Source of the DNA: Nitrospira sp.
GTDB lineage: Bacteria; Nitrospirota; Nitrospiria; Nitrospirales; Nitrospiraceae
DNA length: 37,314 nt
Assembly (NCBI GenBank): GCA_005116945.1
Contig: SWDH01000027.1
Location: 52,400-89,713, forward strand
Reading direction: 5' to 3'
Below, piece by piece: positions 35,132 through 37,314 of the stretch. Under the pieces are notes generated by a model. The model saw only the letters and a list, made by a program, of their open reading frames with translations, was not told the DNA's origin and made no database searches. Each line of letters opens with the position of its first letter. Within the stretch, counting starts at the first letter, position 1. Both the position numbers and the translations under genes were made by a program.

Positions 35132-35926
35132 GTGCTTCTGCGTCGTGCGATCCACACGGTCTTCCCATCCTTACTGCCTCTCTTCTTGACCACCGGCCTC
35201 TGGCTCGAGTCGTCGGCCGTCCACGCTGCACCCTACTTCGAGGATGGCTACCTCGGACTGACACAAACGGAACTCCATCAAAAACTAGGGATGCCGCAGG
35301 CCGTGCGCGATCGAAAGTCGGCGCTGCGCGTCTTTACATACTATGCCATCACAGATTGGGAGAAGTATTTCCAGAAACTTGTGTCGCCGGAGAATGGCGA
35401 GGACGTCTATACCTTTACCCGCAACAACATCGACGTTCGGTATTCGTTCAGCTATACCGTCGACCCCAACGATGAACGCGAGAATCGAACGCTATTCGTT
35501 CGTCTCGTCGATATCGAATTCTCCCCCGCCGTTCCTCTCGCTCAGATCCCTGCACTTGTCCCGGAATTCCACCCCTCGGAAGATCCCGCGTCTCCTTCAT
35601 TCCGATCGAATATTTGGATACTGTTGTTTGAAGGCGCTGCGTCACCAGACGCCCGTTTCATAGTAAAAGAGGCGTCCAAGGACAAACTGGAGTGGAGGTT
35701 AGCCTATCAGCTATTTTCTTTGCAGGGTCTGCCAGAACCTCTCACGACCAAAGCACTGGTCGATCGTGTGGAAATCAGCACCCAAAGTGTCGAACTGGTG
35801 AAACAACGCCAGCGGCACACCCATGACCCCATCATGAACCCCTACTCGCGGGAATTTTCCCAACACCGACTCGCGCCTCAGCTGCCCACAGCCAAGAAAG
35901 TCCCTGTCCCCAAATATGCGGACTAG
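35132..35926 (+). CDS. Exported protein of unknown function
   Basis: The start is a GTG at 35132 preceded by GGAGAG at a good distance. The 264-residue product has a signal peptide with a cleavage site near AVHAAP (about residue 33), so it is expected in the periplasm. The mature start, YFEDGYLGLTQTELHQKLGM, resembles the SmpA/BamE-type 'GxTxxELxxKLG' element, so a BamE-like subdomain is possible near residues 40-75; the rest is beta-rich with no motif I recognise. Its TAG stop (35924-35926) is the first codon-like triplet of repeat element copy 2. It is divergent from metH. Confidence 0.78.
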   Translation: MLLRRAIHTVFPSLLPLFLTTGLWLESSAVHAAPYFEDGYLGLTQTELHQKLGMPQAVRDRKSALRVFTYYAITDWEKYFQKLVSPENGEDVYTFTRNNIDVRYSFSYTVDPNDERENRTLFVRLVDIEFSPAVPLAQIPALVPEFHPSEDPASPSFRSNIWILLFEGAASPDARFIVKEASKDKLEWRLAYQLFSLQGLPEPLTTKALVDRVEISTQSVELVKQRQRHTHDPIMNPYSREFSQHRLAPQLPTAKKVPVPKYAD

Positions 35927-36051
35927 CAGGATGCTGAAAAAGTCCGCCAGCAGCGTTCTCGCATCGTTCAGACCCTCAACGTACCTCAGAGGGTACGCCT
36001 CGGCCCTTCACTCGCTGCGGCCTTGCTGGACAGCCTTTTTGAGCATCCTGC
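35924..36051 (+). repeat. MITE-like element, copy 2 (stop-codon anchored)
   Basis: The shortest and cleanest copy, 128 bp. Left end TAGCAGGATGCTGAAAAAG, right end CTTTTTGAGCATCCTGC; over 17 bases these are inverted repeats with one mismatch. The interior has CTCGCTGCGGCCTTGC, shared with copies 1 and 3, and a hairpin with GTACC/GGTAC arms. As in the other copies, the leading TAG is the stop of the upstream gene. The T-rich right arm could act as a transcription terminator. Confidence 0.72.
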
Positions 36052-36094
36052 AGCAATGTTTTCTGTTGTGCCAAACGTGCAAACCATCAAAGTT

Positions 36095-36130
36095 CTAGCA
36101 GACCACAATAGCTTTTCTGCGGCCTGCTAG
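36095..36130. repeat. Short palindrome with CTAGCAG ends
   Basis: CTAGCAG at 36095-36101 and CTGCTAG at 36124-36130 are exact inverted repeats around 22 bases. CTAGCAG is also the extreme left end of element copies 1 and 2, and this palindrome sits 44 bases after copy 2. It may be a relic end pair or coincidence. Confidence 0.35.
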
Positions 36131-36168
36131 CCGGCATTGATGATTGGTTGGGGGATTGCTGAGACGGG

Positions 36169-36747
36169 TTATGGAATCTGCTGGACACGGTCTTGGTGTT
36201 GTTTCTCGACCTGAGAAGCTTTGTTCTTCATGACATCCATCGGTCCATCATCCGACACATACATCAACACTGGCGTGGCAAGCCCGAGCATGATCAAACA
36301 CCCCAAAGCCAGAAGGCGGATAAATTGGCCTTTCGTCACGTACATGGCAACGAGCAGCACCACTGCGGCCAATCCCGCATAGGTCAGAATCCCCGACTGT
36401 GAAGGAGAGAGCCCGGAGATGTTGGGAGCTGCTCCGGAAATTATTTCTCGAAGCTGCCTTCCAAAATTCGACACACGTTCATGAATGGTGCCGAGAGTTG
36501 ACGTTCTCTGGGAAGCCGTCGCGACCTGTTCAGTGGTTTTGACCCTTGCACGGTACCGTTCAGGAATCGTATTAACATTATCTGTCATCACGGGCGTGCC
36601 TTGCTCATCGATATAGGAATATATGGTGGTCGCCCACGCGTCAATTGAAGCCAGCGGCATGACAAGGCACCCCCCGATGGTCAAGAGCCATACCATACGT
36701 ATCCACCGCCTCTGGCTATTTCCATCTTTCGATCTAGGACTCAACAC
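36169..36747 (-). CDS. Membrane protein with DUF4124-like N-terminal domain
   Basis: The start is a GTG at 36747 just after AGGAGG. The 192-residue product has an N-terminal signal or anchor (MVWLLTIGGCLVMPLASIDAWA), then the DUF4124 signature: TTIYSYIDEQGTPVMTDNVNTIP, a short beta unit common in periplasmic proteins of proteobacteria and relatives. A helical linker leads to two hydrophobic spans near residues 125-170, and a short charged tail follows. It is probably an inner-membrane protein with its DUF4124 part in the periplasm. Function unknown. It is divergent from the gene at 36913. Confidence 0.75.
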   Translation of the reverse strand: MLSPRSKDGNSQRRWIRMVWLLTIGGCLVMPLASIDAWATTIYSYIDEQGTPVMTDNVNTIPERYRARVKTTEQVATASQRTSTLGTIHERVSNFGRQLREIISGAAPNISGLSPSQSGILTYAGLAAVVLLVAMYVTKGQFIRLLALGCLIMLGLATPVLMYVSDDGPMDVMKNKASQVEKQHQDRVQQIP

Positions 36748-36912
36748 GGCCCCTCCTGAACACCACAACGCTTGCACTCATTCAGTATAACGCATTTCCT
36801 ATATCGCGCTGATTAATAAAGAGAAACGGGCAGCTCAACTTGACTCTCCCCAATTCACGTTGCTACGATATGCCGCATCATGCCTCATACCATCGCGGCG
36901 ACCCATGAATCC

Positions 36913-37314
36913 ATGAACACCGCTCCAACCGAATTAGAAGAACCAATCCCGTTCATCCGCCAACGTCCGGTTCGGCTGATCATCTACGCTGGGCTTGGTC
37001 TATTCGTGCTTATTATGGTGATCTGGCCGCTGATCGCACAACTGAAGGACCCTGGTTTTCAACAACATATCGCGGAGCATCGCGTCATGGTCGGGATGTC
37101 GAAAGAACAGGTATTAGAAGCCTGGGGAGGGCCGCAAACGATCAACACGACTTTTACCAAGGACGGCGTCCGTCACGAAGAATGGATTTTTGAAGATTGG
37201 GAAAGCACGGCGGTGGTGAAACATCGCTATCTGTACTTTGAAGAGGGCAACCTCATCGGCGGTTGGTTCCAAGGCTCAGGCGAACGGCTCCCCACTCAGT
37301 CCCCGTCCAATCCG
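36913..37314 (+). CDS. Membrane-anchored protein with BamE/SmpA-like domain (3' end outside window)
   Basis: The frame runs off the window with no stop. The start is either the ATG at 36913 or the in-frame ATG at 36880; neither has a strong ribosome site. A cytosolic N-terminal segment of about 18 residues is followed by one membrane span (IIYAGLGLFVLIMVIWPLI), then a soluble domain containing VGMSKEQVLEAWGGPQTIN and EEWIFED, the pattern of the small BamE/SmpA-type fold (GMSKEQV, then WGxP). The 134 residues seen may be nearly complete. It is divergent from the DUF4124 gene, from which 165 bases separate it. Confidence 0.75.
   Translation, partial: MNTAPTELEEPIPFIRQRPVRLIIYAGLGLFVLIMVIWPLIAQLKDPGFQQHIAEHRVMVGMSKEQVLEAWGGPQTINTTFTKDGVRHEEWIFEDWESTAVVKHRYLYFEEGNLIGGWFQGSGERLPTQSPSNP

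Noticed and set aside
1-37314. tRNA, rRNA and CRISPR arrays
   Set aside because: Reading both strands I found no cloverleaf-like sequence, rRNA segment or regularly spaced direct repeats. This was by eye; a tRNAscan or CRISPR finder run would settle it.

Overview
The window is about 37.3 kb of bacterial chromosome, moderately GC-rich by eye and densely coded. The gene content, the style of the dispersed repeats and the mixture of housekeeping genes with small exported proteins suggest a Nitrospira-like member of the Nitrospirota. That is inference, because no rRNA or other taxonomic marker is present.

Layout. Positions 1-1760 carry the end of trehalose-6-phosphate synthase (otsA) and the overlapping phosphatase (otsB). 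Positions 1967-4231 carry a SulP anion transporter fused to a beta-carbonic anhydrase, followed by a decayed C-terminal piece of an NhaD Na+/H+ antiporter and a repeat-rich 0.9 kb spacer. From 5.5 to 15.8 kb come a small membrane protein, an exported beta-propeller, a methyltransferase divergent from an AraC regulator, several small hypotheticals, a REP-associated tyrosine transposase (RAYT), a 2OG-Fe(II) oxygenase, a WD40-type gene that looks frameshifted, an exported hypothetical and a CBS-domain protein. A compact minus-strand operon at 16.3-19.5 kb (GtrB-like glycosyltransferase, GtrA-like flippase, large polytopic membrane protein) looks like a gtr-type surface-glycan modification cassette. 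From 20.3 to 27.3 kb are a DCC thiol oxidoreductase, an ABM-fold monooxygenase, a dicarboxylate/glutamate-type symporter, a second glycosyltransferase, a small winged-helix-like protein and two Sel1-repeat paralogues. Then come rdgB-rph (minus), a REC-HD-GYP response regulator, full-length metH (minus, with key residues at the E. coli positions), an exported hypothetical, a DUF4124 membrane protein and a truncated BamE-like membrane protein.

The most unusual signal is a dispersed MITE-like element present three times (4605-4934, 16096-16322 inverted, 35924-36051). Its ends form imperfect inverted repeats, and in every copy its left boundary is the TAG stop codon of the adjacent gene. The three host genes are unrelated, so the element either targets CTAG/stop codons or supplies the stop and 3' end of its neighbour. 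Copies 1 and 3 also share an internal module, and copy 2 shares a hairpin core with a further sequence near 5.1 kb. A RAYT gene lies in the window, but its link to this element is not shown.

Other points of interest are the SulP-carbonic anhydrase fusion, the gtr cassette bounded by an element copy, a probable frameshift in the WD40 gene, a sigma-54-like site upstream of the HD-GYP regulator, and a perfect 11-bp-arm palindrome upstream of the second Sel1 gene.
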